Below are positions 29,260-38,040 of a DNA stretch of 64,000 nt, piece by piece. Both the position numbers and the translations under genes were made by a program. The number at the start of each line of letters is the position of its first letter. The stretch's first letter is position 1. This DNA comes from Acinetobacter sp. YWS30-1. GTDB lineage: Bacteria > Pseudomonadota > Gammaproteobacteria > Pseudomonadales > Moraxellaceae. The notes under the pieces are model-generated. The model was not told where the DNA came from, ran no database searches, and saw nothing but the letters and a program-made list of their open reading frames with translations. The stretch is from contig NZ_CP114606.1 of NCBI RefSeq assembly GCF_033558715.1, positions 930,001-994,000 of the forward strand. Direction: 5' to 3'.

Positions 29260-29895
29260 TTAAAGTTCAATAGCCTGAAAGCCATTTTTAGTTTTTTGAG
29301 TCAAAACCACTGTCTGACCTTGATTAAATATTTCATTGCGTTCAGGTTCGACCAGCACATAATGGGTCTTACCATGCTGATCCTGAACTTTGGCCTGAGC
29401 AGGGGAGTTAGCTTTGGCATCTCCCAGAATAATCGTGGCGGTTCGTCCGATCAGTTCATCGCTATAGATCGCGATGGTTTCATCCTGAGGCAGAATTTTG
29501 GCAGCAAGCACGGACAGCCCACGTACAATCGGCATGCATAAAAATAAACAGGCAGGGGAAATAATCCATGCATTTAAAAGCTGACTGGTAAATCGTTCGA
29601 ACAGGCCTTGGATCAATAAACCGCTCAGACCATAACTGGTCAGGAAAATAATGAGCCAGATAAAGAGAGGCAGGCGACCCAGATAAAGCCAGTCGAATAC
29701 TTTATTGAACAGGCCGGTCTGCTGATCAATACCTACTTCCGGATGAAGCGGTTCTTCAGGCAGAAATTGTTCGAACATATTCTGGGAACCACCTCCTAGC
29801 ATCAGCAAGACACATTCCAAGGCAGCAAACATCAGCATCAGGCTTAAACTGATACTAAATACAATGTTGGAAGGATGAATGAACAGTTCCCACAT
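29260..29895 (-). CDS. YqiJ-like OB-fold membrane protein
   Basis: The 211-aa protein has an N-terminal helix (IVFSISLSLMLMFAALECVLL), further hydrophobic segments in the middle (LPLFIWLIIFLTSYGLSGLL and LNAWIISPACLFLCMPIV) and a C-terminal NfeD/OB-like domain (GRTATIILGDAKANSPAQAK, then HYVLVEPERNEIFNQGQTVV). NfeD-type OB domains commonly pair with SPFH proteins, and the flotillin gene follows directly. The pair probably acts together in the inner membrane; the exact role is unknown. Confidence 0.87.
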   Translation of the reverse strand: MWELFIHPSNIVFSISLSLMLMFAALECVLLMLGGGSQNMFEQFLPEEPLHPEVGIDQQTGLFNKVFDWLYLGRLPLFIWLIIFLTSYGLSGLLIQGLFERFTSQLLNAWIISPACLFLCMPIVRGLSVLAAKILPQDETIAIYSDELIGRTATIILGDAKANSPAQAKVQDQHGKTHYVLVEPERNEIFNQGQTVVLTQKTKNGFQAIEL

Positions 29896-30164
29896 GAGTT
29901 TCTGTCTCTAATTATGGTTTTATAGAAATTTTATGACCCTGTTAAAGATAACAGTTATTAATAAAATTGTAAGCAAAAAACAACAAAAATCCCAATCGGG
30001 ATAGCTTGATAAAATCCAAAATTTAACAATATGTGATGAGCTTTTCTTAGCTGCAAATAAATGTCGACTATTTTATAGGTGGGCGAATCTGAGGTTTTAT
30101 CTCAAGAATAGAAAAGCAATTGTGTACATTTGCTTTTCTGTCCCTAGGTAGATGTATAAAAGCA

Positions 30165-30707
30165 TTAAAGGATGGCGGTCTGGATACGGACTTTCATTTC
30201 TAGGGCTTGTTGCAGGATATAGTTCTTCATCCATTGCACCTGTTCGCCCATTGGATTGGTTTTTACTGCAGTCTCCAGAAATTTAAGTTCAGGCTGATTA
30301 AATAGTTGTTCATCGAGAGCCTGTTCCAATGCCTGAGTATTTGCAGACAAAGGAAGGGCCACCAAGAAAAAGGCTTTAGGATAGTTATAGAAAGCATAAA
30401 GCAGATTGAAAGCTTTTTGATCACTTCTCAGATTGCCGGCACCTATTTCGTAACCTGCCTGCTGGTTGCTATAAGTCATACCGAGCAGGTATTCCCATTG
30501 ACCGTTCAGCTTACGCAGGCCAAACTGCAGGCCAATCTGATCCGCGGTCAATTCATGCTGGATATAAATGTTTAAAGGACTGCCATCTTCAGTATAGGGT
30601 TCCTGAAGAACCAAAATATGTTGCTGGTGCTGGTAAATAAAACCGGCAAGTTTTGCCTGTTCCAGACGGGATTTTAAAGTATCTAAATCAAATTCGTTAT
30701 AAGGCAT
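30165..30707 (-). CDS. Hypothetical cytoplasmic protein
   Basis: I do not recognise this 180-aa protein. It has no signal peptide or membrane helix, is rich in Gln, Leu and Tyr, and contains EYLLGMTYSNQQAGYEIGAG in the middle. It looks like a globular soluble protein. The ATG at 30707 has little Shine-Dalgarno support, but the composition and codon use are like its neighbours. It stands alone between the yqiJ-like gene and cysD on opposite strands. Confidence 0.6.
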   Translation of the reverse strand: MPYNEFDLDTLKSRLEQAKLAGFIYQHQQHILVLQEPYTEDGSPLNIYIQHELTADQIGLQFGLRKLNGQWEYLLGMTYSNQQAGYEIGAGNLRSDQKAFNLLYAFYNYPKAFFLVALPLSANTQALEQALDEQLFNQPELKFLETAVKTNPMGEQVQWMKNYILQQALEMKVRIQTAIL

Positions 30708-31024
30708 ACATAGTTTATAAATTGGAAGAACTAATCCTACTCTAATTTTTTTTCACCACGATGTGAACTGTCCGTTTAGATGATTAATATATCATTTCAT
30801 TGCTAAAAGTAATCTTCCAGAGTGCTTTGACTAAACAATCAATTGTCTTTATTTAGCTAAGCTATCAGATTCATAAAAACTGATAGTTGATATTAGTGAA
30901 TTTTTATATGACGTTTTAATATATGAATATCACAAAACAAGCAATCGTTATGAAAAGTTAATCACTATAATGAATATAAATTTTATAAAGTGTAATAAGT
31001 ACACGTGTAATACGCAGGTTGTCC
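30708..31024. other. cysD upstream region
   Basis: No gene is visible. It contains the inverted repeat CTATCAG/CTGATAG (30862-30886) and a perfect TATAAT (30966-30971) with no matching -35, which would suit an activator-dependent promoter such as a CysB-controlled one. The CysB link is inference from the gene function. Confidence 0.5.
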
Positions 31025-31939
31025 ATGTCATTAAATGAGGAAAGACTTACTCATCTTAAACAGCTTGAAGCTGAGAGTATTCACATCATTCGCGAAGTTG
31101 CTGCCGAGTTTGAAAATCCGGTTATGCTTTATTCAATCGGTAAAGATTCAGCAGTCATGCTGCATTTAGCACTGAAAGCGTTTTATCCTGCAAAACTTCC
31201 ATTCCCGCTACTTCATGTAGATACCGGCTGGAAATTCAAAGACATGATCAAGTTCCGTGACAACATGGCCAAAGAACATGGCTTTGATCTGATCGTGCAT
31301 CAGAACAAAGAAGGTCGTGATGCGGGCGTAAACCCATTCGACTATGGTAGCTCTAAATATACTGACATTATGAAAACCCAAGGCTTGAAACAGGCACTGG
31401 ATAAATATCAGTTTGATGCTGCTTTCGGTGGTGCACGTCGTGACGAAGAAAAATCACGTGCCAAAGAACGTGTTTATTCATTCCGTGATTCTAAACACCG
31501 TTGGGATCCGAAAAACCAGCGTCCAGAACTTTGGAACCTTTACAATGGTAAAGTGAACAAAGGCGAAAGTATTCGTGTATTCCCGCTGTCTAACTGGACT
31601 GAGCTGGACATCTGGCAATATATCTACCTAGAAAATATCAAACTTGTTCCATTGTACTTAGCTGCTGAACGTCCAGTCGTTGAGCGTAATGGTACACTGA
31701 TCATGGTTGATGATGAGCGTATGCGCCTGAATCCAGGCGAAGTGCCACAAATGAAATCGGTTCGTTTCCGTACTTTAGGTTGTTACCCATTAACGGGTGC
31801 GGTTGAATCAACTGCAACAACTTTACCGGAAATTATCCAGGAAATGCTTTTAGCGACCACATCTGAACGTCAAGGCCGTATGATCGATCATGACGAAGCA
31901 GGTTCGATGGAAAAGAAAAAGCAGGAAGGTTACTTCTAA
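31025..31939 (+). CDS. cysD: Sulfate adenylyltransferase subunit 2
   Basis: The 304-aa small subunit of ATP sulfurylase activates sulfate to adenosine 5'-phosphosulfate for cysteine synthesis. It begins [20 protein letters not shown] and has a PP-loop in [18 protein letters not shown] (about residues 38-55), [16 protein letters not shown] (about 139-154) and a C-terminal [17 protein letters not shown], all conserved in CysD. The ATG at 31025 is preferred to an upstream TTG. The partner cysN follows 169 bases later, with a palindromic repeat between them. Confidence 0.97.
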   Translation: MSLNEERLTHLKQLEAESIHIIREVAAEFENPVMLYSIGKDSAVMLHLALKAFYPAKLPFPLLHVDTGWKFKDMIKFRDNMAKEHGFDLIVHQNKEGRDAGVNPFDYGSSKYTDIMKTQGLKQALDKYQFDAAFGGARRDEEKSRAKERVYSFRDSKHRWDPKNQRPELWNLYNGKVNKGESIRVFPLSNWTELDIWQYIYLENIKLVPLYLAAERPVVERNGTLIMVDDERMRLNPGEVPQMKSVRFRTLGCYPLTGAVESTATTLPEIIQEMLLATTSERQGRMIDHDEAGSMEKKKQEGYF

Positions 31940-31940
31940 G

Positions 31941-32072
31941 AATCTTAAGAAATCTCCTCCTAAGAATCTCCTTGCGCAGCAGTGCTGCTCACCCTCTTTA
32001 CCAAAGAGGGGCTTAAAAAAGCGGAGGAAAGTCCTCCTTTAGTAAAGGAGGATTTAGGTGGATTTGAAGATT
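31941..32072. repeat. Palindromic intergenic repeat between cysD and cysN
   Basis: An imperfect terminal inverted repeat of about 30 bases (left 31941-31973, right 32044-32072) frames two perfect hairpins: CCCTCTTT/AAAGAGGG (31992-32010) and TCCTCCTTT/AAAGGAGGA (32032-32052). The composition and the CCTCTTT/AAAGAGG core resemble dispersed palindromic elements that I know from Acinetobacter genomes. No coding frame is present. Confidence 0.75.
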
Positions 32073-32108
32073 AGAAACGATTTCAACGTATTTGTGGAGC
32101 TATGAGCG

Positions 32109-33722
32109 ATGTCTCACCAATCAGAACTTATTAGCCAAGACATTTTGGCTTATTTGAAACAGCACGAAAATAAAGACTTATTGCGTTTCCTGACTTGCGG
32201 TAATGTGGATGATGGTAAATCAACCCTGATCGGCCGTCTGCTTTATGATTCAAAACTGATTTATGAAGATCAGCTGCAAGCGGTTACCCGTGACTCTAAA
32301 AAAGTAGGTACCACAGGCGATGCACCTGACTTGGCGCTGCTTGTCGATGGTCTGCAAGCTGAACGTGAGCAAGGTATTACCATTGACGTAGCTTACCGTT
32401 ATTTCTCTACTGAAAAACGTAAGTTCATCATTGCCGACACCCCAGGGCACGAACAGTACACTCGTAACATGGCCACTGGTGCGTCTACTGCGGATCTTGC
32501 AATTATCCTGATCGATGCGCGTTACGGTGTTCAGACTCAAACACGTCGTCACTCATTTATTGCGAGCCTGTTAGGTATTCGTAATATCGTGGTTGCAGTG
32601 AACAAAATGGACTTGGTTGAATTCTCTGAAGCACGCTTCAATGAAATTCAGGCTGAATACAACGAGTTCGTGAACCAGTTGGGTGATCGTAAGCCGGAAA
32701 ACATTGTGTTTACACCGATTTCTGCGTTAAACGGTGATAACGTTGTAAACAAATCACCAAATACGCCGTGGTACCAAGGTCAAACCTTAATGGAGACTCT
32801 GGAAACTGTAGAAATTACACGTAATACCAGCAAAGATGAATTCCGTTTCCCAGTTCAATACGTTAACCGTCCTAACCTCGATTTCCGTGGTTTCTGCGGT
32901 ACCATCGCACTGGGTAAAGTGAAAGTTGGTGATGAAATTGTTGCGCTGCCATCTGGCAAGAAATCAACAGTAAAAGAAATTGTCACTTTTGATGGCAATC
33001 TGGATCATGCTGTAGCTGGTCAAGCTGTTACGTTAACACTGAATGATGAGATCGATATTTCACGTGGTAACGTGTTGGTAAAAGCTGGCGAACAACCACT
33101 GATTTCACGTTCTGCACGTGCGTCTGTAGTGTGGATGAACGATCAACCGCTCGTGGTTGGCAAACTTTATAATGTGAAGTTTGGTACTCAAACTATTCCA
33201 GCGAAAGTTGCGAAAATTAACTACCGTACCAATGTCAATACATTGGAAAAACTACAAGTAGAGCAGCTGGATCTGAATGCAATTGCTGATGTGACCATCG
33301 AATTTGATGCGCCAGTGGTATTTGACCGTTATCAAGACAGCCGTTACACCGGTTCATTCATCTTCATCGACCGTCTAAGCAACGTGACTGTTGGTGCGGG
33401 TATGGTTGAAGTTGCAGTGGAATGGACTGCACACAACGAGCCTGTAACTGCCGAAGCACGTGCTGCACGTTTAGGTCAAAAACCTGCTGCGGTCACTGTA
33501 ACTGCGAAAGCACTGGAAAATGCTCAAGCACTTGAAAGCCTGTTGATTCAGCAAGGTGTAGTTGCAATTGCGAAAGCGGGTCTGACTGCTGAACAGGTTG
33601 CACTTGTTCGTGAAACTGGTGTGGTAGTGATTACTGACCTTGCAGAAGGTACAGATGTGACTTACACAGCCGATGCAGTTGAAGAACTGGCTGAGAAAAT
33701 TGTGGAATTGGTTCGTCTATAA
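32109..33722 (+). CDS. cysN: Sulfate adenylyltransferase subunit 1 (GTPase)
   Basis: The 537-aa GTPase subunit of ATP sulfurylase drives sulfate activation with CysD. It shows the G1 motif [19 protein letters not shown] (about residues 31-49), the G3 motif [16 protein letters not shown] (about 109-124) and the G4 motif NKMDLV, then EF-Tu-like beta-barrel domains. The final about 80 residues ([20 protein letters not shown] and on) are extra to the GTPase core and look like a degenerate or vestigial APS-kinase-region extension; the APS-kinase P-loop is not visible there. GGAGC precedes the start. Confidence 0.95.
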   Translation: MSHQSELISQDILAYLKQHENKDLLRFLTCGNVDDGKSTLIGRLLYDSKLIYEDQLQAVTRDSKKVGTTGDAPDLALLVDGLQAEREQGITIDVAYRYFSTEKRKFIIADTPGHEQYTRNMATGASTADLAIILIDARYGVQTQTRRHSFIASLLGIRNIVVAVNKMDLVEFSEARFNEIQAEYNEFVNQLGDRKPENIVFTPISALNGDNVVNKSPNTPWYQGQTLMETLETVEITRNTSKDEFRFPVQYVNRPNLDFRGFCGTIALGKVKVGDEIVALPSGKKSTVKEIVTFDGNLDHAVAGQAVTLTLNDEIDISRGNVLVKAGEQPLISRSARASVVWMNDQPLVVGKLYNVKFGTQTIPAKVAKINYRTNVNTLEKLQVEQLDLNAIADVTIEFDAPVVFDRYQDSRYTGSFIFIDRLSNVTVGAGMVEVAVEWTAHNEPVTAEARAARLGQKPAAVTVTAKALENAQALESLLIQQGVVAIAKAGLTAEQVALVRETGVVVITDLAEGTDVTYTADAVEELAEKIVELVRL

Positions 33723-33740
33723 GACTGGACTGATTTTAAG

Positions 33741-33768
33741 AAAAACCCGCTGTAAGGCGGGTTTTTTT
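33741..33768 (+). terminator. Terminator of cysN
   Basis: The arms AACCCGC and GCGGGTT with a 6-base loop are followed by seven T residues, about 20 bases past the stop. Confidence 0.88.
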
Positions 33769-33870
33769 ATTGCCTGAATTTTGAATGTTTGAAAATCATT
33801 CGGTTATTCAAAATGTGATCTTTCAATTTATATGTAGCTTTATACAATGCTCCGTAGATGGGGGGAATGT

Positions 33871-34137
33871 ATGAAAAAATTATTATTACTAGTTGGACTA
33901 TGTGTAGCTTTTGGAGCAGAAGCCAAGCAGAGCAGCCAAAGTACGGAAGCAATTAAACAGAAGATTATTCAACAGTCGATTGAAAGCTATCCGGGAAATT
34001 GTCCTTGTCCATACAATACAGCGCGTAATGGTAGTCGTTGCGGCAAGCGTAGTGCTTATAACCGTGCTGGTGGTTATGCACCGTTTTGCTATCCGGAAGA
34101 TGTCAGTGATCGGATGGTGCGAGAATATAAAAGTTAA
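33871..34137 (+). CDS. Small secreted cysteine-containing protein
   Basis: The 88-aa protein has a signal peptide (MKKLLLLVGLCVAFGAEA). Its mature domain ends in a compact motif with spaced Cys, Arg and Gly (SYPGNCPCPYNTARNGSRCG, then KRSAYNRAGGYAPFCYPEDV). This Cys-rich pattern occurs in many small exported or domain-tail proteins of Proteobacteria, but I know no function for it. Four cysteines in the mature part could form two disulfides in the periplasm. The ATG at 33871 is preferred to an upstream start at 33847 because GGGGGAA lies just before it and it gives the signal peptide. Confidence 0.75.
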   Translation: MKKLLLLVGLCVAFGAEAKQSSQSTEAIKQKIIQQSIESYPGNCPCPYNTARNGSRCGKRSAYNRAGGYAPFCYPEDVSDRMVREYKS

Positions 34138-34325
34138 AATTTAAGTTGAGGGACTAAGATTATAAATCATCTATTTTTATACATTTAGATAAGACAGTAA
34201 CTATAAAAAAAGTTCCTAGTTAATTGTTGTAATCTCCACTGAGAAAATGGCTTTATAAGGAAGGATTTTTTCACAAGTATTTCGTGCCTATTTTTTCTTC
34301 TTAAATTTAACTTTTATTGCTTCAC

Positions 34326-34353
34326 TTGAAATAAATTCAATATTATCTATGAT
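34326..34353 (+). promoter_or_regulatory. Putative promoter of the PadR operon
   Basis: TTGAAA (34326-34331) and TATGAT (34348-34353) are 16 bases apart and lie immediately before and against the first palindrome of the operator. Confidence 0.55.
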
Positions 34354-34387
34354 AAGATATATCTTAATTAAATTTAAGATATATCTT
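34354..34387 (+). promoter_or_regulatory. Tandem palindromic operator for the PadR regulator
   Basis: The perfect 12-bp palindrome AAGATATATCTT occurs twice (34354-34365 and 34376-34387), with centres 22 bp apart, that is about two helical turns. It lies between the promoter and the start codon of the PadR-type gene. The layout strongly suggests autorepression by two dimers on one DNA face. Confidence 0.75.
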
Positions 34388-34391
34388 TTGT

Positions 34392-34907
34392 ATGTCTAGA
34401 ACTTCTGATTCTGCATTAAAAGAAGAGCGAAAAAACTCTCCAAAACCTCGTAGACGGCTCTTTGAAGCAGGTGAAATGAAACTGCTCATGCTGCATTTTA
34501 TTGCTCAAGCGCCCAAGTTTAGCTATGACATTATTAAAGATGTAGCTGCGCTGGTTGGAGGTAACTATAAACCGAGTACAGGTACGATCTGCCCAACAAT
34601 TAGCTATCTTGAAGAACAGCAATATACCCAAGTGATCATGAGTGCTGATGAGCGTAAGCAATACCACATTACAGACAAAGGTCGTGAGCATCTTAAAGAT
34701 AGTCAGGAAACTCTACAAAGAGTTCTTAGCCGTTTTGAAACCCGTCGCCGCATTCAAGAAGATGAGCGCTATATCGATATCCATAATTCAATGGAAAGCC
34801 TGAAAGCTTCACTACGATTCAAACTGCAAAATGAACTTCGTCCAGAGCAGATCAGTGATATTGCTGCCCAGATTGAACAGGCTGCAATTAATATCCGTCA
34901 ACTGTAG
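34392..34907 (+). CDS. PadR-family transcriptional regulator
   Basis: The 171-aa protein has a winged-helix PadR domain (about residues 25-100): EAGEMKLLMLHFIAQAPKFS, then YDIIKDVAALVGGNYKPSTG and the wing region YHITDKGREHL. A C-terminal helical part (about 110-171) would provide dimerisation. PadR proteins are usually repressors that release DNA on binding a small molecule. The two identical palindromes 5-38 bases upstream are its probable binding sites. It leads a three-gene operon with a DUF3861-like and a DUF2798-like gene (gaps of 9 and 18 bases). Confidence 0.9.
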   Translation: MSRTSDSALKEERKNSPKPRRRLFEAGEMKLLMLHFIAQAPKFSYDIIKDVAALVGGNYKPSTGTICPTISYLEEQQYTQVIMSADERKQYHITDKGREHLKDSQETLQRVLSRFETRRRIQEDERYIDIHNSMESLKASLRFKLQNELRPEQISDIAAQIEQAAINIRQL

Positions 34908-34916
34908 GAGCAGGAC

Positions 34917-35228
34917 ATGAAACAACATCTCTATGAAGTGACTGTTCAACATCTGGCTGATGCCCAAGGTAATCCATCAACCTATACTGAGGAGCTACAG
35001 TTTCAGGTGGGTAATCACGATGACATCTTTAAAATACTGGAAAAACTTCAAGCCAGTCAGTTGCTAGATGAGGAAAGTACCAAAGCATTTGTTATCGGCT
35101 TAAAACTGTTTAGTGAAGTCATGCTGGAAAATAAAGAGTTGCCACTCTTCAAGGAATTCATGCCGCAATTTGCCCAGTTTATGAAATCCTTAAAACAGAC
35201 AGTGAAAGCCCAAAGTGAAGAACAGTAA
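34917..35228 (+). CDS. DUF3861-like small protein
   Basis: The 103-aa soluble protein of unknown function begins MKQHLYEVTVQHLADAQGNP, a pattern I associate with DUF3861. The N-terminal half looks beta-rich and the C-terminal half helical (FKILEKLQASQLLDEESTK, then LFKEFMPQFAQFMKSL). GGAGCAGG lies directly before the ATG, 9 bases after the PadR stop, so it is co-expressed with the regulator. Confidence 0.75.
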   Translation: MKQHLYEVTVQHLADAQGNPSTYTEELQFQVGNHDDIFKILEKLQASQLLDEESTKAFVIGLKLFSEVMLENKELPLFKEFMPQFAQFMKSLKQTVKAQSEEQ

Positions 35229-35246
35229 GTATTCTAAAGGTCATTT

Positions 35247-35507
35247 ATGAAAAAGAATCTCCCAAAATTTCACCCAAAACATCTGAACTGGTTAATGCCC
35301 TTAATCCTTTCCGGCATTATGAGCGGTGCGATTTCCTGCTTTAATATGCTGCTGAATAAAGGTTGGAGCGATGCGTTTATCTCGCTATGGTTACATGCTT
35401 GGGGGCTGTCATGGCTGGTGGCATTTCCACTGATTCTGCTTGTATTGCCGCTGGTACGCAAATTCCTGATGCAGTTTGTGCAGATGTCAGATCAATCTGC
35501 TAAATAA
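35247..35507 (+). CDS. DUF2798-family small membrane protein
   Basis: The 86-aa protein has two hydrophobic helices (WLMPLILSGIMSGAISCFNM and WLVAFPLILLVLPLVRKFLM) separated by a short loop with WLHAWGLSW. This two-helix form with the loop tryptophans is that of the DUF2798 family of unknown function. It is the third gene of the PadR operon, so it may be the effector of a small-molecule response. It is convergent with the thioredoxin-like gene 18 bases away. Confidence 0.82.
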   Translation: MKKNLPKFHPKHLNWLMPLILSGIMSGAISCFNMLLNKGWSDAFISLWLHAWGLSWLVAFPLILLVLPLVRKFLMQFVQMSDQSAK

Positions 35508-35525
35508 AAGATTGATTCGCTTGAA

Positions 35526-35876
35526 TCAGCCGGAATCGGATGATTTATTTAGAACTTGAGATAAAATAGATTTCATTTCAGTTAGGCTTTTCACACCAGC
35601 AATACGATGAATGATCTGCCCATTTTTAAAGATCAGGGTAGAGGGCAAGCCATAGACGTTATAGCGTAAGGTCAGAATCGGTGATTGATCGACATTGATT
35701 TTACCGAACTTAATTTCTGGGTTGTGCCCAGCATATTGTGCTGCCAGTTCCTCAAAAACCGGAAAATTCTGTACACAGGGCTTGCACCAGTCAGCATAGA
35801 ACCGGATCACAGCAAGGCCTTCAAACCATTCGAAGTCACTGTAATTATCTTCATTGTAGGTGATGACTGCTGACAT
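35526..35876 (-). CDS. Thioredoxin-family protein
   Basis: The 116-aa single-domain thioredoxin fold has the redox motif WCKPC in FYADWCKPCVQNFPVFEEL (about residues 27-45) and a cis-Pro in YGLPSTLIFKNGQ (about 75-87). There is no signal peptide, so it should act in the cytoplasm as a disulfide reductase. Canonical Trx has WCGPC; the Gly to Lys change would alter the redox potential. It follows the acetyltransferase gene by 24 bases on the same strand. Confidence 0.92.
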   Translation of the reverse strand: MSAVITYNEDNYSDFEWFEGLAVIRFYADWCKPCVQNFPVFEELAAQYAGHNPEIKFGKINVDQSPILTLRYNVYGLPSTLIFKNGQIIHRIAGVKSLTEMKSILSQVLNKSSDSG

Positions 35877-35900
35877 GAATTTGCTCTCATCATTTCAAAA

Positions 35901-36341
35901 TTAAGATTTAAACCAGCTCATAGTAAGTTCAGCTTGACCGGTATTCTCATCGATTCCTTGATTGATAATCTTAAAACCTTGCTTCTGATAAAAGCTGACT
36001 GCTGATGTATTTGCAGCATAGACATTTAAATGCAGCTGATTACATTGCTGTTTTAAGAAATTAACTAAACGGCGACCATAGCCAGCACCTTGCTGCTCAG
36101 GATCAATGAAAAGTGCAGCTAATACATTTTCCGATTTTAATAATGAAACAAAGCCAAGTACCGTATGATTTTCTTTAAGGACATAGTTTTCTGCTAAGGG
36201 TAAATATACATCTCGCATTGGAAGTAGCTGATTTTCCCAATAACTAGCAGGAATAAAATCATGCGCCTTTAAAGAAGCCTGGAACCAGATTTCAAGAATA
36301 GCGTCGATATCCTCGGTTTTCGCTTTTGTAATTATTGTCAT
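35901..36341 (-). CDS. GNAT-family N-acetyltransferase
   Basis: The 146-aa protein has the acetyl-CoA-binding signature in DPEQQGAGYGRRLVNFLKQ (Q/R-x-x-G-x-G/A, about residues 81-99) and a C-terminal NTSAVSFYQKQGFKI typical of GNAT enzymes. The N-terminal region (ILEIWFQASLKAHDFIPASY) resembles the YiaC-like subgroup of E. coli. The substrate is unknown. It leads the thioredoxin-like gene on the minus strand. Confidence 0.88.
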   Translation of the reverse strand: MTIITKAKTEDIDAILEIWFQASLKAHDFIPASYWENQLLPMRDVYLPLAENYVLKENHTVLGFVSLLKSENVLAALFIDPEQQGAGYGRRLVNFLKQQCNQLHLNVYAANTSAVSFYQKQGFKIINQGIDENTGQAELTMSWFKS

Positions 36342-36470
36342 CAGTGGTCTTATATCAATTTACTAAATAGGCAGCTGATTATACATAAGTCCATGCTGCT
36401 TCAATCCATAGCATTTCTATGTTCAAATAAGTTCGAAAAATATGAAACGTGAATATTAGGGAAAGAATCC

Positions 36471-37463
36471 ATGACGCAACACAGCATGCAACAAGTCATC
36501 ATTACAGAACCGGGTGGTGTAGAGAAACTCGCATATGAAACCGTTGCCATTCCAGAAGCAAAAGCAGATGAAGTTCTGGTTAAGGTTCATGCTTTTGGGA
36601 TTAACCGTCCGGATATCTTGCAGCGTCAGGGTTTGTATCCAATGCCTAAGGGTGTGACTCCGGTACCGGGTCTGGAAGTTGCCGGTGAAGTGGTTGCAGT
36701 CGGAAGTGAAGTAAGTCAGTTTAAAGTGGGTGATAAGGTTTGTGGCCTGACCAATGGTGGTGGTTATGCAGAATATTGCGTTGTGCCAGAGAGCCAGACT
36801 TTAAACATTCCTGAAGGCGTGAGCTTTGTACAGGCTGCAGCGATTCCTGAAACCTTTTTCACTGTATGGGCAAATGTGTTCCAGATGGGTAAGGCTAAGG
36901 CAGGAGAGACTGTGCTGATTCATGGCGGAACTAGCGGAATCGGAACCACGGCCTTAATGCTGTGCAAATCTCTAGGCATCAAAACCTTTGCGACAGCAGG
37001 CAGTGATGAAAAAATCCAGGCGATTTCACACCTGACCACTGGAATCAATTACAAGACCCAAGACTTTGAGCAGGTCATCAATGAAGCCACGGATAATGCT
37101 GGTGTAGATGTGATCTTGGATATGGTAGGTGCACCGTACCTGGAGAAAAACCTGAATCTGCTGCGTCGCGATGGCCGCCTGGTTTATATCGCTTTCCTGG
37201 GCGGTGCTAAGGCTAAGGAGGTAAAACTGGGTCAAATCATGATGAAGCGTTTGACCATTACCGGTTCCACCATGCGTGCACGCAATACGGCTGAGAAAGC
37301 TGGAATTGCCCAGGGCCTGAAAGAGCATGTGGCACCACTCTGGGCAACAGGTGAATGTTTACCGATGATCTATAAAACCTTCAAGTTTGACCAGATTCAG
37401 GATGCGCATGCAGCGATGGATACAGGTGAACATATCGGTAAGATTGTGGTGGAAATCATCTAA
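36471..37463 (+). CDS. NAD(P)H-quinone oxidoreductase, zinc-independent MDR family
   Basis: The 330-aa medium-chain reductase resembles the PIG3/QOR group. The N-terminal GroES-like domain contains FGINRPDILQRQGLYPMPKG (about residues 42-61). The NADP(H)-binding Rossmann motif is VLIHGGTSGIGTTALMLCKS (about 144-163). The cysteines that bind structural zinc in alcohol dehydrogenases are missing, as expected for quinone reductases. It would reduce quinones or reactive carbonyls in the cytoplasm. GGGAAAG lies before the ATG; a terminator follows. Confidence 0.92.
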   Translation: MTQHSMQQVIITEPGGVEKLAYETVAIPEAKADEVLVKVHAFGINRPDILQRQGLYPMPKGVTPVPGLEVAGEVVAVGSEVSQFKVGDKVCGLTNGGGYAEYCVVPESQTLNIPEGVSFVQAAAIPETFFTVWANVFQMGKAKAGETVLIHGGTSGIGTTALMLCKSLGIKTFATAGSDEKIQAISHLTTGINYKTQDFEQVINEATDNAGVDVILDMVGAPYLEKNLNLLRRDGRLVYIAFLGGAKAKEVKLGQIMMKRLTITGSTMRARNTAEKAGIAQGLKEHVAPLWATGECLPMIYKTFKFDQIQDAHAAMDTGEHIGKIVVEII

Positions 37464-37485
37464 TTATTCTTGTGATAGAAATATT

Positions 37486-37514
37486 AAAAGCCAACTTTTG
37501 TTGGCTTTTATTTT
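37486..37514 (+). terminator. Terminator of the quinone oxidoreductase gene
   Basis: The arms AAAAGCCAA and TTGGCTTTT are followed by an ATTTT tract, 23 bases past the stop. Confidence 0.82.
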
Positions 37515-37700
37515 GCATAAAAAACGATAACTAATTTAAATTAATTGCTTGAAATAGGAGTATAAATTTTAAAAAACGGTAAAAAGTGTCGATTGTTCGA
37601 CACAACCTGTCAAAACTGAGGAGTAAATTAGCGCTTAAATATAATCTGACTAAATTGTTTGGTATTTGATGAAATGTCACGTATTAAAAGGAAGTATATT

Positions 37701-37901
37701 ATGAAGATAGTGTCGGCCCCTTATACGCATGAACATGGCTTTCGTGCATTGAAGCGTTTGCATAAAGCGATTATCCGTAATCAGTTACTTCGTTCCGATT
37801 TACACAAGCTGTATCAAGCCATGTTGCATCTGGAACGCTATATGGAACGGCTGAGCCACTCAGCACCAAAACCTCACTACAAACGTCGTAAAAAATCTTA
37901 A
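37701..37901 (+). CDS. Small basic protein of unknown function
   Basis: The 66-aa protein is strongly basic and His-rich and begins MKIVSAPYTHEHGFRALKRL. It is probably helical in the middle (LRSDLHKLYQAMLHLERYME) and ends in PHYKRRKKS. It has no signal peptide or membrane helix. AAGGAAG lies 9 bases before the ATG at 37701, which is better than the upstream in-frame start at 37659. The basic tail could bind nucleic acid, but that is a guess. It lies alone before the WYL regulator. Confidence 0.68.
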   Translation: MKIVSAPYTHEHGFRALKRLHKAIIRNQLLRSDLHKLYQAMLHLERYMERLSHSAPKPHYKRRKKS

Positions 37902-38040
37902 AAAACATCTTGCCTATTAGCCTTAAGTTGAAGTGAATAACTCTAATCTTGTTTTTATTTGGCTGTATAATTTTCCCATAATTTAAAAATTCTAAGCAAA
38001 TGATTCATTGTGCTGCACAAGCGGCACGAAGAGGGTATTT

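Noticed and set aside
33470..33722. CysN C-terminal extension as a fused APS kinase (CysC)
   Set aside because: The about 80 residues are too short and lack a visible P-loop, so no APS-kinase activity is claimed.
33911..34144. Alternative 77-codon frame inside the small Cys-rich gene
   Set aside because: The other frame has a signal peptide and a better ribosome-binding site.
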